DNA of 64,000 nucleotides from Cylicocyclus nassatus (GCA_958299035.1 CATQJL010000223.1:46674162-46738161), one strand, 5' to 3'. Positions 32,040 to 44,110 are shown, counted from the first letter of the stretch. Numbers and translations: made by a program. Notes: generated from the letters alone by a model not told the origin.

Positions 32040-33120
32040 AGGAAGGAAGTCCAAAAAGCTACAAACTATTCGAAAGCTGGACATGGAGAGTCGACAAAGG
32101 CCATCGATTTTTTCTAGGTCATCTGAGCCGTGAGATATGAAGAATTTCATTTGGCCAATGATTTGCTGTGCTCATTTTCTGCTCTCTTATGCAACGAAGA
32201 TGAAGGCTACGAGAAAGTCGACATTTTGCTTTTATTGATGGATACCTGCTCCGTAAAATAGATAGATAAACAGCGGCAATTGGATTTTCATTGCGCAGAA
32301 ATCTGCTGTTGAAAATGGACGTATTTTTAGATCAAATTCAGCGTATCTCTCCGTAAAATGGGACTAAAAAAGTCGACGGTCTACGTCGAATCCCCGTTTC
32401 CCAAACTTTCTAATGGTATATAGCTTGTTGGGAGATTTCGCTTCCTGGCGTCAAAAAGTTCTTGCTGGTGACGCATAAAAGCCAATACATTGAGGGGCGG
32501 GATGGAGCAGGCTATTAGTAAAAATCTCCACTTGGTTTCTAAAAACTAGCAAGCCTTTTCGAACAAATCCATATAATTCGAAAGCTTAGGAAAGGAGATT
32601 TGACATAGACGTCGACTTTTTTCTAGCCTCATTCTAAGAAGAATTATGCCTCATTTCATTTAAAATTATGTCCATTTTTAACAGTGAGTTTCTGCAAAGA
32701 GAAGACATAGCTATCGCCATTTATGTTAAAGCGCAAGTGTTCTTTAATATATGTGGACCGTCGACTTTCTCGCTGATTCCATCTTCGTTGCGATAAGAGA
32801 GCAGAAAATGAGTACACTAAATCGTTGATACATCGACCAGATAAAATTTTTCATATCTCATGCTCAGAAGACCTAGAAAAAAGTTGACAGTTTACGTCGA
32901 ATTCCCAGTTCCTAAGCTTTCAAATGGTCTATAGTTGTTGGGCGAAAAAACTTGCCATTTTGAAAAAGGCCATTTTACACTTGCTTGCTCCACTCCCCCC
33001 CCCCCCTCTATTGACTTTAATGAGTAACCGGAGCAATGATTTATTGAAAGCGAGACCTGAAATGCCTCAGCAAGCTATACACCATTCGAAAGTTGCGATC
33101 ATGGCGAATCAATAGAAGAT
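32040..33120. repeat. Degenerate repeat units (GTCGACTTTTTTCTAG / TTCGAAAGCTTGG)
   Basis: Several copies of an approximately 300-bp pattern occur in both orientations. The landmark set is 'AAGTCGACGGTCTACGTCGA', 'TTCCCAAACTTTC', 'AATGGTATATAGCTTGTTGG' and 'TTTTTCTAGCCTC'. The same unit recurs at 43490-44110. It looks like a diverged satellite or interior fragments of one element. Confidence 0.5.
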
Positions 33121-34084
33121 TTTTTTTTATCTTTTCTTAGCAGTAAGGTATGAGGGATCGATTGATCGATAGATCTACTAATTTGCTTTGGCTGGTGAAG
33201 AAATGCACTTAATCTCCCTCATTTCATAAAAAGGACGTAATCTTACTAATGTAGTCATTTACTATCTACAATAATTACTGCTTATCACCTGAGCTTTTTC
33301 GTAAATTTTAGCACAAGACTTTTTGATTTTTAATCAGCATCGTTTGGAAGAAAACTTAAATTTGTTGGTTTTTTCATCGCCGCTCTTACAAGTAAGCTTG
33401 CCTATCTGCCTATCTATCTCAAAGCTGTGAAAAGCTTTTTAAAGTCTTCTGGCTTGAAAATATGTTGATGAATTTTTTCAAGAGAAAACATGGGAGAGAG
33501 TGCAGCAAACAAATTTTCGAGAAAAAATTTCGAATGCTTTTTTATTTTTGTGTTCTTTTGTGATTTTTACATCACCGAATAATTTTTACTTTTTGAAGCT
33601 ACTTAATTTTAATACTACAGTATATCTTAAGAACGTCTTTGAAAGGGTGCGGAAAAAATACAACTATCTTAAATAATGTTGTAATCGATACAAATATTGT
33701 TATTCATTGATGTGGTTGTTCTGTTCTACGCCTGAGGTGTTGAGCCTTTGATAGGTATCTGATCATAACTCAGTCGACAAAGTGCTCTAGCTTACTAACT
33801 ATCTGGAGTTGCCACTTGCTAAGTTTTACGACTTTTGGTGAAAAATTGATTTTTCGCGGCTTTTTGGCACCCCAACATTCATGTTTTTAATTTATTGCAG
33901 AATATATGGTTCGTCGGTTTTTGCAACGATCAGCGTAACTTTTCAGAAATTCGAAGGTTTCTAGAAGGTTGTTGAACACTAAAAATGCTTTAATTGGTGT
34001 CGATCTGGCAATGAAAATCGCGCCTCCTGACTTACACTCCGGGATCCCCAGATGATCACCTCACATTTTCAAAACCACTTATCT
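33121..34084. other. No recognised feature
   Basis: AT-rich, with T-runs and ATTTTT stretches; nothing supported. Confidence 0.4.
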
Positions 34085-34440
34085 TCCCACGAAAAGGCTG
34101 TAGTTTTGTATCGAGGATATATTATGGCACTGCTGAACATATTTATATTTAGGAGAAGTTAGTGAAATCTCAGGATATCGAAAGCTTTGATGAACTACTG
34201 TTTGAGAGCTGAGGTTCATAAATTCAAAAACAAGCAATCTATTTGTCTTATCAAAGACATCCCTAACCGTACATGATAGATCATCAATAAAACTAAGAAC
34301 GTTTTTCGACATCCTGGAAAGGTAGACGATAATAAAATCAAGGGATGATGCCTTGGTGATCGCCCGCCGATCACTCGAAACATTGAGAGTCTCAGCTTGT
34401 GTGGCAATGTTCTTCTGCCATCCATTGTACTAAGGAGTAT
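34085..34440. repeat. Diverged dispersed repeat, partner of 25860-26210
   Basis: Weak but ordered similarity in the same orientation: ATTATGGCACTGCTGA, AGTGAAATCTCAGGATAT and GAGTCTCAGCTTGTGTGGCA. Confidence 0.4.
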
Positions 34441-34511
34441 CAGACCATAACAACTTCTGTAACATAAACAGAAAAGAAAAAACAGATTTCTAGAGTAGCA
34501 AAATCCGACCC

Positions 34512-35162
34512 GCATTAACATCCCCGCTGGAAAGGGGATCGCAGGTTAAAAGAGAACTTTATATCTTAAAGTTTCAGATATCCGGATTTCACGCTGTCCA
34601 CCTTCATAAGTAAGTGAGAAGCTGTACAAGCCGCATTCCAGCTTTTGTATGATCCCTGATGATCCCCGGCGCTTTCTTCCAAAGTCATTTTTCTTTTTTC
34701 GAAATTAACGAAAACCTTCCAAAGTTGTACTAATTATCTAACACAACAGTGCTATGTATATTACTGATGGGAACAAATGAGTTTTTGAAAAATCGAATTT
34801 TTCGTAAACCACAACCTTCGACTTGTGGTTCATCGCAAATTTCATGACTCCGACACATCATTTATTCTTATCAGCAACATGCTAAGCAGTGTTGGGTTAG
34901 ATAATGTGCACGGCTTTGGAAACTTTTCGTTAACTCTGGAGAAAGAAAAACGATTTAAAAAAAGCGCCGGGGATCATCAGGGATCGTACAAATGCTGGAA
35001 GCTGCGGGTTGTACAGCTTCTCGCTGCTGTTTAATGTGTTCATAGTGAAGGACAGTAGGAATACCTACGGTTATGTACACAACGTGAAATCCAGATATCT
35101 GGAGCTTCAGGATATGAGGCTTTTTTAAGCTGCGATTCCCTCCACGTGGGGATGTTAGCGCA
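34512..35162. mobile_element. ~650-bp fold-back element with ~190-bp arms
   Basis: CATTAACATCCCCGCTGG at the left mirrors CCACGTGGGGATGTTAGCG at the right. Inner arm blocks also mirror: GATCCCTGATGATCCCCGGC versus GCCGGGGATCATCAGGGATC. The unpaired centre is about 260 bp. Non-coding. Confidence 0.75.
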
Positions 35163-36344
35163 TGCGGCCCTTAGTGTTAGATCTCATTCCTTCTCCAGTG
35201 GGGATGCACGTGCATAAGGGCCTGGGATTGGTCGGAAAGTAATGAAACAGCTCGATTTTTCTGCAAGAGAGTGCATGCTTCAATCAGCAACAATCGGACA
35301 GCAGCGTGAACGTCGCTTGTAAGAGTCATTTCGTCCATCATTTTGTTTAATATCGCGTTGTTGCTCCTTCCTGACAACTCTCGACGTGGCGCCCAAAAAA
35401 AGCCAAACAAGGTTTTTGGACATCTAATTAGCTAGCGCCGCTCCTCCGCAATGTCATTGATCGAGGGACATCTGAACAGCTCTTTTAGCTATTCCAAATG
35501 GTTCTTCAAATATGGAAAATTTTTTGATTTTTTTGAGATAGGTCAGAAGGCGTTTTCTGGCACGATAAAAACGCAAAACATTATGTCTTGGTCTACAAAT
35601 TCCGAAAATGTAAGAAAGTCGAGTAGGTAGAATAGATAGATACAAAACCGAAAACTGTGAGTTCACATGGAAAAAAGAAGAAAACAAGTTTTTCCTCTAC
35701 TTAGGGATGCTCACGATATCTCCTGTATAGCCACGGTTGCATGAACATTCCCAGCGCAAGGAGAACAGTGTCCGTTGTTATGGAGAGGCGAAGGGAGAAC
35801 GCCGGTGCGGTTTTTCCATTATTTGGGATGCTGATCTCCTCGCCACAGAGATGTTCATGCATTCGGCCTTTAGAGTGCTGAACTACGGAGCAGTCGTATT
35901 TGTAACTGTCCCCTCATCCATTGCAGCATTACCTTGAAATCTCGTTACACTGTGTTACAAAAGTTGTGGCATATGTGATAAGCTTATATAGTCTTCAGCT
36001 GAGGATAATGTGTCATACATCCATCAATTAGAGTTTTTGATCAGCTAGATGAGGCTTTTCCTTGAGTGCTCACTACTTTCCGACCACCCTTAGATTTTTC
36101 AAATCAATTCTATGGCATGCAAAACCCGTCGCCCGTTGTAGCATTACTCACTGACGAATATCGCTTTTTCCTTACTCTAAATACTGGTAATTTCGTCCTA
36201 CAAATAACCGCTATCTAGTTGAAACATGCCAAGTAGATATCATCAGAAAACTTATTGAAAATAACTATAAGTAGGAAAGAATTAGGTCGAAAGTCAGGAA
36301 ATTCGAAGAATTTTATGGTTTTTGATAGAAACAACTTACGATTT
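35163..36344. other. No recognised feature
   Basis: No supported gene. GGGGATGCACGTGC at 35200 may be a decayed end of the neighbouring fold-back family. Confidence 0.4.
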
Positions 36345-36790
36345 GGTAATGTGGCGCTCTGACAGCTTGCGAATGTTTTGATCAGCTGTCTGAGCAGACA
36401 ATTCACTGCAAATTCCGCAGAACATTTGGGCCGGCTCCGCCGGGTCATTTGCGGAGGTTCCGTAGATGCGCTGTGGAAGATCTGGAAGCATCCCAGACAG
36501 AAGCAGCAAAAGAGAACACCTAAGCGAGATTCGAATTCCTAACAACTGAAGAAACTCACTCACTATTCTCTGCACTACCGATGACATGCTCGATAACGCT
36601 ATCCAGTTGCTGGCCTCTCTTTTCTAAAACATTAAACAACATTAAAAATCTGCAGAGGCGCGAGCAGGTTAAAGCGCTGCGTAACCATTGGCATTTTGTG
36701 GAATTTCCGCAGCTTTTTGTAAAGGGTCTTGCGGAGGTGCCCGTTTTCAGTCATTCTACGTGAAGTCACTGCAAGTACCCATTTTCAACG
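36345..36790. repeat. Decayed copy of the GGAAGTTCCGCA-rich element
   Basis: Shares CCGCCGGGTCATTTGCGGAG, GTTCCGTAGATGCGCTG and a GGAATTTCCGCAGCTTTT stretch with the element at 49594-50111 (in inverted or direct order). It has many substitutions; the termini are lost. Confidence 0.5.
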
Positions 36791-37869
36791 TGTCCACTTT
36801 TGTAATAGTAAACGAAATTCTCCGAAACGCTGCATTGCCTGTTTTGTGGAATTTCGGTTAAATCGTCTAAATTTGCGCGATTTCTTTTTATTCACATATC
36901 CAGCCAAAAGCTACTGTAGATGCACACGGAGGGATGATGCAACTTTGCAGACATGATTCCAATGGAACATTGCTCAAGAGCAGGGGTGCATATAAAGTCT
37001 CCAGAGAGGATTTCGTACTGTTGCTACTGTAGTTGATTCTTATTATTGTGCTTATGGAAGCCACTAAACTCTCAATTCTCCGTCAAAAGCTATACTTCGA
37101 TACTGATATTTTGTTGCTTCTTCTCAACCAATCAGTGCAGTGGGTAAAGTTTCTTAAGCGAATCATCTGGCCAATCGAAATCTTACATCTAAACTAGTCT
37201 GCATTGTGTGAAGCTTTCATCGCGCATTCATATTTACGTATGCTGCTCAAGCATGGAGGGAAGTGGAGGCGGTAGGTAGTATGGAGGCCTAGGTACGCTT
37301 GATCTAGTCATACTGCCTAGATACCACCTCCAATGAGGACCACTCAAAAGTGATGAATCCACGTTGTTGGTAATCCACCTTTATGAACATTAAGCACTTC
37401 GGCAACCTACAACGTTCTTGAATGCCTAAGCTCGAAGCTACTGAAGAAAAATTAGAATTTTTACAAATTTTCAAAGCATCTAGGAAACTGCACTGGGTAA
37501 TACTGTTGCTGATAAGTCACTAGCGTTCCTGTGCATTGTGACGGTGTTATCATGGAACAGTATTTGATATAATTCTTTTTGCCTTGGTTTTTTTGAACAC
37601 CACTCTTATCAGCTTGGAAATGTGGTCAGCAGGTAGTGAGTTCTAACAAATTTGTGTTACTGGCTATACTTTGTGTTTCTGTTTCCGCGTTCTTTCTTTT
37701 TGGCGCATTTTGAGTGCATATAATCTTCGTATATATAAAGCAGGAAATTTGTACATCTGTGCACATTCCCCATAGTCACGAAGAATGAGCGGTGAAATTC
37801 ATTTTGAAGCTGCTGGTCATCAAGACTTGCTAAGGACGATAAGAAGCGAACCAAGACGAGTCGGAATTA
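36791..37869. other. No recognised gene; one short inverted repeat
   Basis: At 37256-37333 GGAGGCGGTAGGTAGTATG mirrors CATACTGCCTAGATACCACC. Otherwise nothing is supported. Confidence 0.45.
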
Positions 37870-38222
37870 AAGGCAGCGTCTAGGCAGATGTGGACCTAAG
37901 GGAACTTTACGTATAAAGTAATTTTGGGGCCCTAACTAAGGCACTGCCCAAGCAGCAGCGCAGGTGAATCACTAACGGCTGAGATATGCTCCTCCAAAGT
38001 GAACCCCAGGATCGTGTCCGCATGGATTCATGGCAATTTCGGGCGAGGACCCAGGCTTTCGCCATGAATCTATGCGAAATACGATGGTGAGGTCCAGTTT
38101 CGAGGGAAATATTTCAGCGTTAGCACCTGACCTGCCGGTTGGGCAATGGCTTAGTTAGGGTCCCAAATTTACTACGCATGTGAGACCTCCATGTATCCAG
38201 ACTTTCCTGGACGCTGCCCTTG
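37870..38222. mobile_element. Fold-back MITE with AAGGCAGCGTC ends
   Basis: AAGGCAGCGTCTAGGCAG at the left mirrors CTGGACGCTGCCCTT at the right. The arms keep pairing inward (GGGGCCCTAACTAAGGCA versus TGGCTTAGTTAGGGTCCC; GCATGGATTCATGGCAAT versus a CGCCATGAATCTATGCG core). Almost the whole element is one imperfect hairpin. Confidence 0.75.
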
Positions 38223-38423
38223 AAAGAAGGATAAGTTTCGCTGCATGAAAGGTCAAGCACGATATACTGGCTTCAAAACGGGGTAGAACCCGGGATGCCA
38301 GCTTGTAAATAAATAAACAAGTGATAAAGGCAATGTGCTTTGATTTTCGTGTTGAAGTTATTAAGGTAACAAGTTGTTTACGAAAATTGCTCCGTAAGTA
38401 GAAAAGTCAGTTTGGGGCAGACG

Positions 38424-38549
38424 GCTATATGTCGCCAAAAGTGGGTGAGTTTTGCGCGGACACAGCAGATATTTAGCTTGCGCAAGCATTGGGAAGTGTA
38501 TTTGTCGCAGATGTTCGGCGGGATCTCCCACTTTCGGCGACATATAGCT
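38424..38549. mobile_element. Short MITE with GCTATATGTCGCC ends
   Basis: GGCTATATGTCGCCAAAAGT at the left mirrors ACTTTCGGCGACATATAGC at the right. It is about 126 bp and non-coding. Confidence 0.75.
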
Positions 38550-39164
38550 CCCTACCCGTCAGTCTGTAATCGTGTGTTTAATGAAGAATATATTCTGCGC
38601 TTAAATGTTGCTCACAAACTGAGCGAATCGATAACTTTCGAGACAATATCTCTAAAAGTTTGAGCACTTTTTCTAAATCGATTGAATGCTATCCTTGACT
38701 TTTTAGCTTTCAAGCTAATTTCAAAAGCATACTCCCTTTCAACAAATCTTTATCTTTTTTAATTTCAAGAAAATTTGATCAAAGGGTTGAGGTTGAGAAG
38801 TGACGATATGGACAGACCAACAAAATGGTTTTGAGCAGTTGTCGCACATTTGTCTGAACCATAATGATAAACAACTCGGTGTTTACTATCTCTGGTTGGT
38901 GATCCTACTTAAAGACATTTTTCATTGGAAAACCATTTCTACATGACTCACATTCTTCGCGATGGACGATGAAGAAGAAGATGTCGCTTTCAAGCCGGTA
39001 TGGCAAATGCGTGAATAAGCACGCCAAATTTTCGCCTTTTGATGCCTGGGTAAAACAATGTCAGTCCGTTATCCGTTCTCGAGGTCCCCTGTATCACCGT
39101 TTAAGCTGGAGCTTGTACGGTATGCAGTCTGTTCAAATCGAGAGCATACCAAAGAGGGATACGC
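38550..39164. other. No recognised gene; unique segment next to the palindrome
   Basis: From about 38990 to 39164 the sequence has higher GC and open frames that continue into the left arm of the palindrome. The frames have no domain I recognise. Confidence 0.4.
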
Positions 39165-39492
39165 TCTTCATCGCCGCTTTTCAGTCACCCAAGCCGTCTG
39201 GCGATTTGCCAATGCTCGAACTCAATCGGAAACCAGAAATCTACAGGGCATCTGTCCAAAGCATTCCCAAGGCCGTAAACTTCTAGACATTAGTGTTGAT
39301 CGTGCCTACGGCAGGCGCTATACTCCACGAGGAGTATAGCGCCTGCCGTAGGCACGATCAACACTAATGTCTAGAAGTTTACGGCCTTGGGAATGCTTTG
39401 GACAGATGCCCTGTAGATTTCTGGTTTCCGATTGAGTTCGAGCATTGGCAAATCGCCAGACGGCTTGGGTGACTGAAAAGCGGCGATGAAGA
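39165..39492. repeat. 328-bp near-perfect palindrome with a 4-bp centre
   Basis: Arms of about 162 bp appear identical by eye and meet at ACTCC-ACGA-GGAGT (39322-39335). The centre is the end of the PIF-like MITE (GGCAGGCGCTATACTCC and its mirror); the outer arm sequence is not part of that MITE. The same hypothetical peptide (PSGDLPMLELNRKPEIY) is therefore read on both strands. Lack of divergence between the arms implies recent origin, gene conversion or an assembly artefact. Confidence 0.9.
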
Positions 39493-39887
39493 CAAATACG
39501 TGTAAAACTGGCGATTTTTGTCGCTGATATTGGCCATCGCTAGTCGCAAATACTGGTGACTGCATTTAATATAGAAATTGATAGCTAACAAGTTTCCAAA
39601 TGTTCAATCGAAACGTAATGTGTAGTGGCCGAAACCTGGCGCCCCAATCGCTACGACCGGCGATCGCCAGTCGCCGATGTTGGTGACTCTACGTTGGATG
39701 CGTATCGATTAAACATGTGGTAACTTGTCAGCGATTAATACTTACGAAAGAGACACAGTCGTCAATACTGGCGGCTGGCGATCGTCAGTCCTGGCGACTA
39801 CACTGGGTACGTATCGATTGGACAAGTAAAAACAGGCCTGCAACGATAGCTGTCAAAAATGCAGTCGCCGAGTTTAGCGATCGCCCG
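39493..39887. mobile_element. Interior sequence of the PIF-like MITE family
   Basis: Matches the inside of 29061-29426: CGTGTAAAACTGGCGATTTT, CGGCGATCGCCAGTCGCC and GTTGGATGCGTATCGATT. It lies only on the right of the palindrome, so the element is asymmetric. Confidence 0.6.
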
Positions 39888-40476
39888 CTCAGACAATCGC
39901 AGGGGGCAGGCGGTCCGCAAACTCGCGTTTTTCTGCAGGCGCTCAGCAGAATTTTGGGGCGTGGCCAAACCTTCAGCGGGCGGCACCTCCTTTACTTTCT
40001 AATGTTCTGCCAGCGGGCAGCAACACAGAATTTTCTGCAGGCGCTCGGCAAATAATTTCTTTCAGCGAGCGCTGGTCAAATTTTCAGCTGGCGCTCGGAC
40101 GGTTTTTAAGCAGCTTCGGGTGTACGCCGAGCAAAGGTGAGGCTCTACATGGCAGAGGAGTCATCGATGGTTTAATTACTCAAGTTTGAGGTACTTTCTC
40201 TCAGCGGAAAGTACCTGGGGGCTGCGCGGTCCTCCACAAAGGACCGTGTGGCCCCCGAAAATCTTGCATATTCTCGCGGAAAGTCCGCGAGAATGCGGCC
40301 ACTGCGCCGCAACTAATCTGTAAGGAAACCGCAATTGTTCTTCAAGCATTCGTCCAAAATTCCGCTAAAATTCTTCCAAATATCTGCAAGCGGACCGCAA
40401 GAAATCAGCGAACTATTTTTCCGGTGCCCGCTTGCCCAAAAATGGCATGGCCGCCTGCCCCCGGCGATTATCTGAG
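39888..40476. mobile_element. ~590-bp TIR element, CTCAGACAATCGC ends (copy 1)
   Basis: CTCAGACAATCGCAGGGGGC then AGGCGG at the left mirrors CCGCCTGCCCCC, then GGCGATTATCTGAG at the right. A second copy lies at 47460-47982 in the same orientation. Inside is a perfect 11-bp stem hairpin (ATTCTCGCGGA/TCCGCGAGAAT, 40270-40294), kept with one change in copy 2. No transposase. Confidence 0.75.
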
Positions 40477-41440
40477 CGTCTCGGTGCTCACCCCCCGAGG
40501 TGCGCCTGCCTGCCCAGCTGCAAAACTTGTTCCTAAGATTTCAAGCCAGAAACCAAACGAATTTATAAAGTTATGCGCAAACCAATGAACAAAAAGTAAA
40601 GCTGCTTCCAGAGTTTCCCGTCCCTTGCTCGCACCAAGGCAGCGCCATGGCAGTGACGTGCCAGTATTGCGGCACCAGAACCGAAACAGCGTTAGCGGAG
40701 GTCCCCTGGGAATTTTGATCGCTTCTTAAGGCGTTTGCATGGAGAAATGCCAGAAACTTCTCTTTTGCCTTTAATGTGTTTTCCCGCTCTCTTTTCTTCT
40801 GTTCTTTCGTCTCGCGTCCCTTCTCCTCTTCTCTGTTCTCTTTTTTTGAACCTTATAACATGTCTTTTTTTAGGAAGATTTTTCTTTACTGTCATCATTT
40901 GGAAATTTGTGCATTCAAAGTTTTTTTTGGTGATATTGTTGTTTTAGGTGTGGATCCCGGCCAGCTTCCCATAGGTACCTGCGCCCATGATGCGATAGGT
41001 GGAGAAATTTCTCTGACCCCTTTCTTTAGAGCCGGCATCTGGCTGACTCCTTTCACCTGAGGTTGAGACTAGAATCAAGGCATAACGGCAGAATCAAACA
41101 GCTGTTACAACGGCAATTTTTGGAAAGGAAACAGTTGCTCTTCTTCTTAAACATCATTACTGCAAGGGAGTATCGAAGCAACAGCAACGCGTTTTGTTGA
41201 AAAAACGCCTTGAGACCTTCTGCGCACTCAAAGTGGCACTGATAACGAAACATAATCAAAAATTAAAGGGATATCTGATTCTTTAAATAATTAACTTTGT
41301 ATCGATGATTACACACTGTCGCAAGAAAGAGTTGAGCAAAAGTAGAAATTTTGGACTAGCTAGTGATGGATGCATGTTTTCTGCCAAGAACTGTACCATA
41401 TCTCCCTTCACTAGAGAGAATAATCTATATATCTATCCTA
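40477..41440. other. No recognised gene
   Basis: Open frames at 40735-41060 (Phe/Ser-rich) arise from CT-rich DNA and show no domain. Confidence 0.4.
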
Positions 41441-42329
41441 CTATAATAACGCGCTAAGAGTGTTTACGTTTTTTTTGTGTGTGTGTGTGTCTGAATGTCT
41501 GTCTGTCACGAAATTCGTAGAGCGTGTTCCAGCCAACGTCCTGGGCTCAAATTTTGCATAGCACTTGCTACTGGCATGAAAGTCCAACATGCAAAAGCAC
41601 AAGCAGATTCGTTGAGTGGATCTCTTGAAAATTGCGCGTCAAACGGATCCACTTTGCATTTGGGCCGCAAAATTGGGTCCGTAATTCCACTTTTTGCAGA
41701 GTGGTGGGTGTTTACGGCAAGTAAATGTGCAAGCCATGAACTTAGGCCCAAATAAGTGACCAAAAGTCCATTACTTTACAAAAACGGCGCCAAAAAGTAT
41801 TGCTTGCGTAAATGGTCAATTTGCCAAGGTTCTAGAAAAGCATATGAGAAGATTTTCGCACAAAGATGTAGCTGACAGTGACTATTGCCTTTATGGCGAC
41901 TATCAAACCATGACAAATTCAAAAACCTGTTCAGATTTGCCTTTATCTTCCTGCGAAAACTTTTTTCCATGCGAAATCACCGATCTCACGTGAAAAAGCT
42001 TTCTAAATTAGTAGCTGTTTACATTTCATTCGTGGTAGTCGGCATAGCACGGTGAGTTTCAATGTCACTATTATGCGGGAATGGGTAAGGCAGGCGCTAT
42101 ACTCTTTGAGGAGTATAGCGTGGCGAAGGGCGATCGCCGCGATTTTTGTCGCCATATTGGCGATCGCCAGTCGTAGCGATCGCCAATATGGCGACAAAAA
42201 TCGCCAGCACGTATTTGATGCATATCAATCGTCGCCATGCTATACTCCTCGAGAAGAATAGCGCCTGCCCAAGGCATACAGAAAGTAGGGGCCAGTGCGA
42301 GCCTCTGCGAAGCAGAGGTGACGCACTGG
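41441..42329 (+). mobile_element. Helitron-like family 1 copy with nested MITE
   Basis: ACTATAATAACGCGCTAAGA, a TGTGTGTGTCTG tract, CACGAAATTCGTAGAGCG, and the 3' hairpin CCTCTGCGAAGCAGAGG with CGCACTGG|T at 42329. Interrupted at 42089-42269 by a PIF-like MITE. Another Helitron starts right after it. Confidence 0.75.
42089..42269. mobile_element. PIF/Harbinger-like MITE, short copy
   Basis: Ends GGCAGGCGCTATACTC and AGAATAGCGCCTGCC, flanked by TAA at the left and CAA at the right (one change from a TAA duplication). The interior is a GGCGATCGCC / TTTTTGTCGCCATATTGG inverted pair. Half the length of the copy at 29061. Confidence 0.75.
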
Positions 42330-42330
42330 T

Positions 42331-43354
42331 ATATATATAAAACTCAAACACTGTACCGTGTTTGTTAGGATGTTTGTGGCTTATAGACTCCTTTGTATGT
42401 GAACCAAAGAGGCTGAATTTTGTTTCCCTATAAACAAGCCACGGCGCAAAAGATAGGCTACTTTTTTCGACAATTCGCTGGGTCCTTCTATCGATTTATT
42501 GATTTGTTGCACTCTCAGTAAGGGAATGAAGCTTATCAGCAGCTATTGCCGAACCATTCCTACACTTATGTAAACAAGAGCAGTACGATCCATTGTGAAC
42601 TTTCGTCATCAAAGCAAGGTCGAAGGCGTTCAGATGTAGATCCTATATATTATGTCTAAAACTGCGAGATGCATCTTTTGCGGTGCGAGGTAGTAGTGTT
42701 GTTAACGCAAGTCAAAGCCTTTTTTGATGCAGATGTGAGCCAATCGCTAAGTTACAAGCTGTCTCAAATTGCGTGCCACACTCTAGCGCTGGAACCTCCG
42801 ACATGAATTCCAGCCGCATGAGCGTGACTCTCAATCTGAAAGCTTACATCATAATTTTGTTTATTGACTGAAGTCCTTGAGTTTTTTCATTAATCTGTTA
42901 TCCAAATGGCTCACAAGTTGTGGATTACATATCTTTAACGTGGTAGAATGGCTGTTGCTTTGGCTATAAAGGTATTCGCTCTCTAAAGCAAGGACAGTCA
43001 AAGAAGCACTTACTTTTGTCGTAGTACGGGAGAGGAGGGTAGAGTGCGGGAATTAAAACAGAATAACCGATTAGCGGCGAAGTACTAGGAAAAATGATCC
43101 TCAGGATAGCAATGGGCGCTACATTATTCGAACGTTCTCCCACCTATATCGCAATGCTTGCTCTTCAAGTTTTTTCACGTCTTCCATGTTTCAAAAAGAA
43201 GAGAGACAATGCTGTTGAGTAAAAGTGTACACATTTTATTTTTATTTTTGCAAACAAACTTCAATGATACACTACTGCTTTGAGTGTCACATATATCTAA
43301 AGACAGTGAACCCTAAGTGATGTTATCCCGGGCAAGGCCGGGTACGACAGCTAG
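42331..43354 (+). mobile_element. Helitron-like family 3 copy, ~1.0 kb
   Basis: Starts ATATATATAAAACTCAAACA right after the 3' end of the previous Helitron. It ends CCGGGCAAGGCCGGGTACGA then CAGCTAG|T. The 3' GC hairpin (CCGGGCAAGGCCGG) matches the other CTAG copies. Confidence 0.65.
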
Positions 43355-43489
43355 TGACAAATAAAAGAGCAGTAAGCTTACTCGGTATATAAAAGTTCGA
43401 AAAAGACCTTCTTGGTTTAAAAAATTAATTACTTAGATTTGGCTGATATTGTAGCTAGATAAAACTGCTAGTATCTTGCACCACAGAAA
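43355..43489. other. No recognised feature
   Basis: Short spacer. Confidence 0.4.
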
Positions 43490-44110
43490 AGCTACGAGAT
43501 ACGGTCTACGTCAACCCCTCGTGTTCTTAGCTATCGAATGGTCGTGCACAAAGTATTGGTGCACAAAGCTCTCTTAGTCCAAAGAAGTCTTACGGCGATC
43601 CGTAGAAAGCAAAAGCGTTTCGAGCAAGTTACCAAAATATCTCTACCTTATTTTTGAAAGCCACGATTTTTTCACTTAACAACCTATATACTCCTAGAAG
43701 ACTCACGAAACAGGGATTCGACCTAGACCATCTTTTTTTTTAGCTCTCCTCTACTCAGAGATACATGGCACTTTAGCTAAAAAACATGTGTGTTTTTGTG
43801 AAGAATTTTTCATAAAAAGAGTGATTGAAAGTGATCAAATGATGAAAATGCTGTCTAACTCTATTAAAGAGCAAGACTTCGACAATAAACGTAGACCGTC
43901 TCTTTTTTTCTAGCTTTTCTATTTCTTCAGAAATGGAGCTCAAAGTGATTGCATAAAATCAGCTGATGCTGGAGCTAAATGTTTTTTATATCTGAATTCA
44001 CAGGAGAGCTGGACAAAAAGAAACGGTCTTCTTCGATTCTGAATGTTTCAAGCTTTCGAATGGTATGTCGACTGATGAAACATAAAGATTTCCTGAGTCA
44101 AAAAGTCTCT
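43490..44110. repeat. Degenerate repeat units, as at 32040-33120
   Basis: TACGGTCTACGTCAACCCC, GAATGTTTCAAGCTTTCGAA, AATGGTATGTCGACTGATG and ACCATCTTTTTTTTTAGCTC recur in several approximate units. Confidence 0.5.

Noticed and set aside
39371..39565. Separate minus-strand gene
   Set aside because: It is the mirror of the plus-strand frame in the palindrome 39165-39492.
40735..41060. Signal-peptide-like Phe/Ser/Leu-rich frames
   Set aside because: They come from a CT-rich tract; two overlapping frames look equally hydrophobic.
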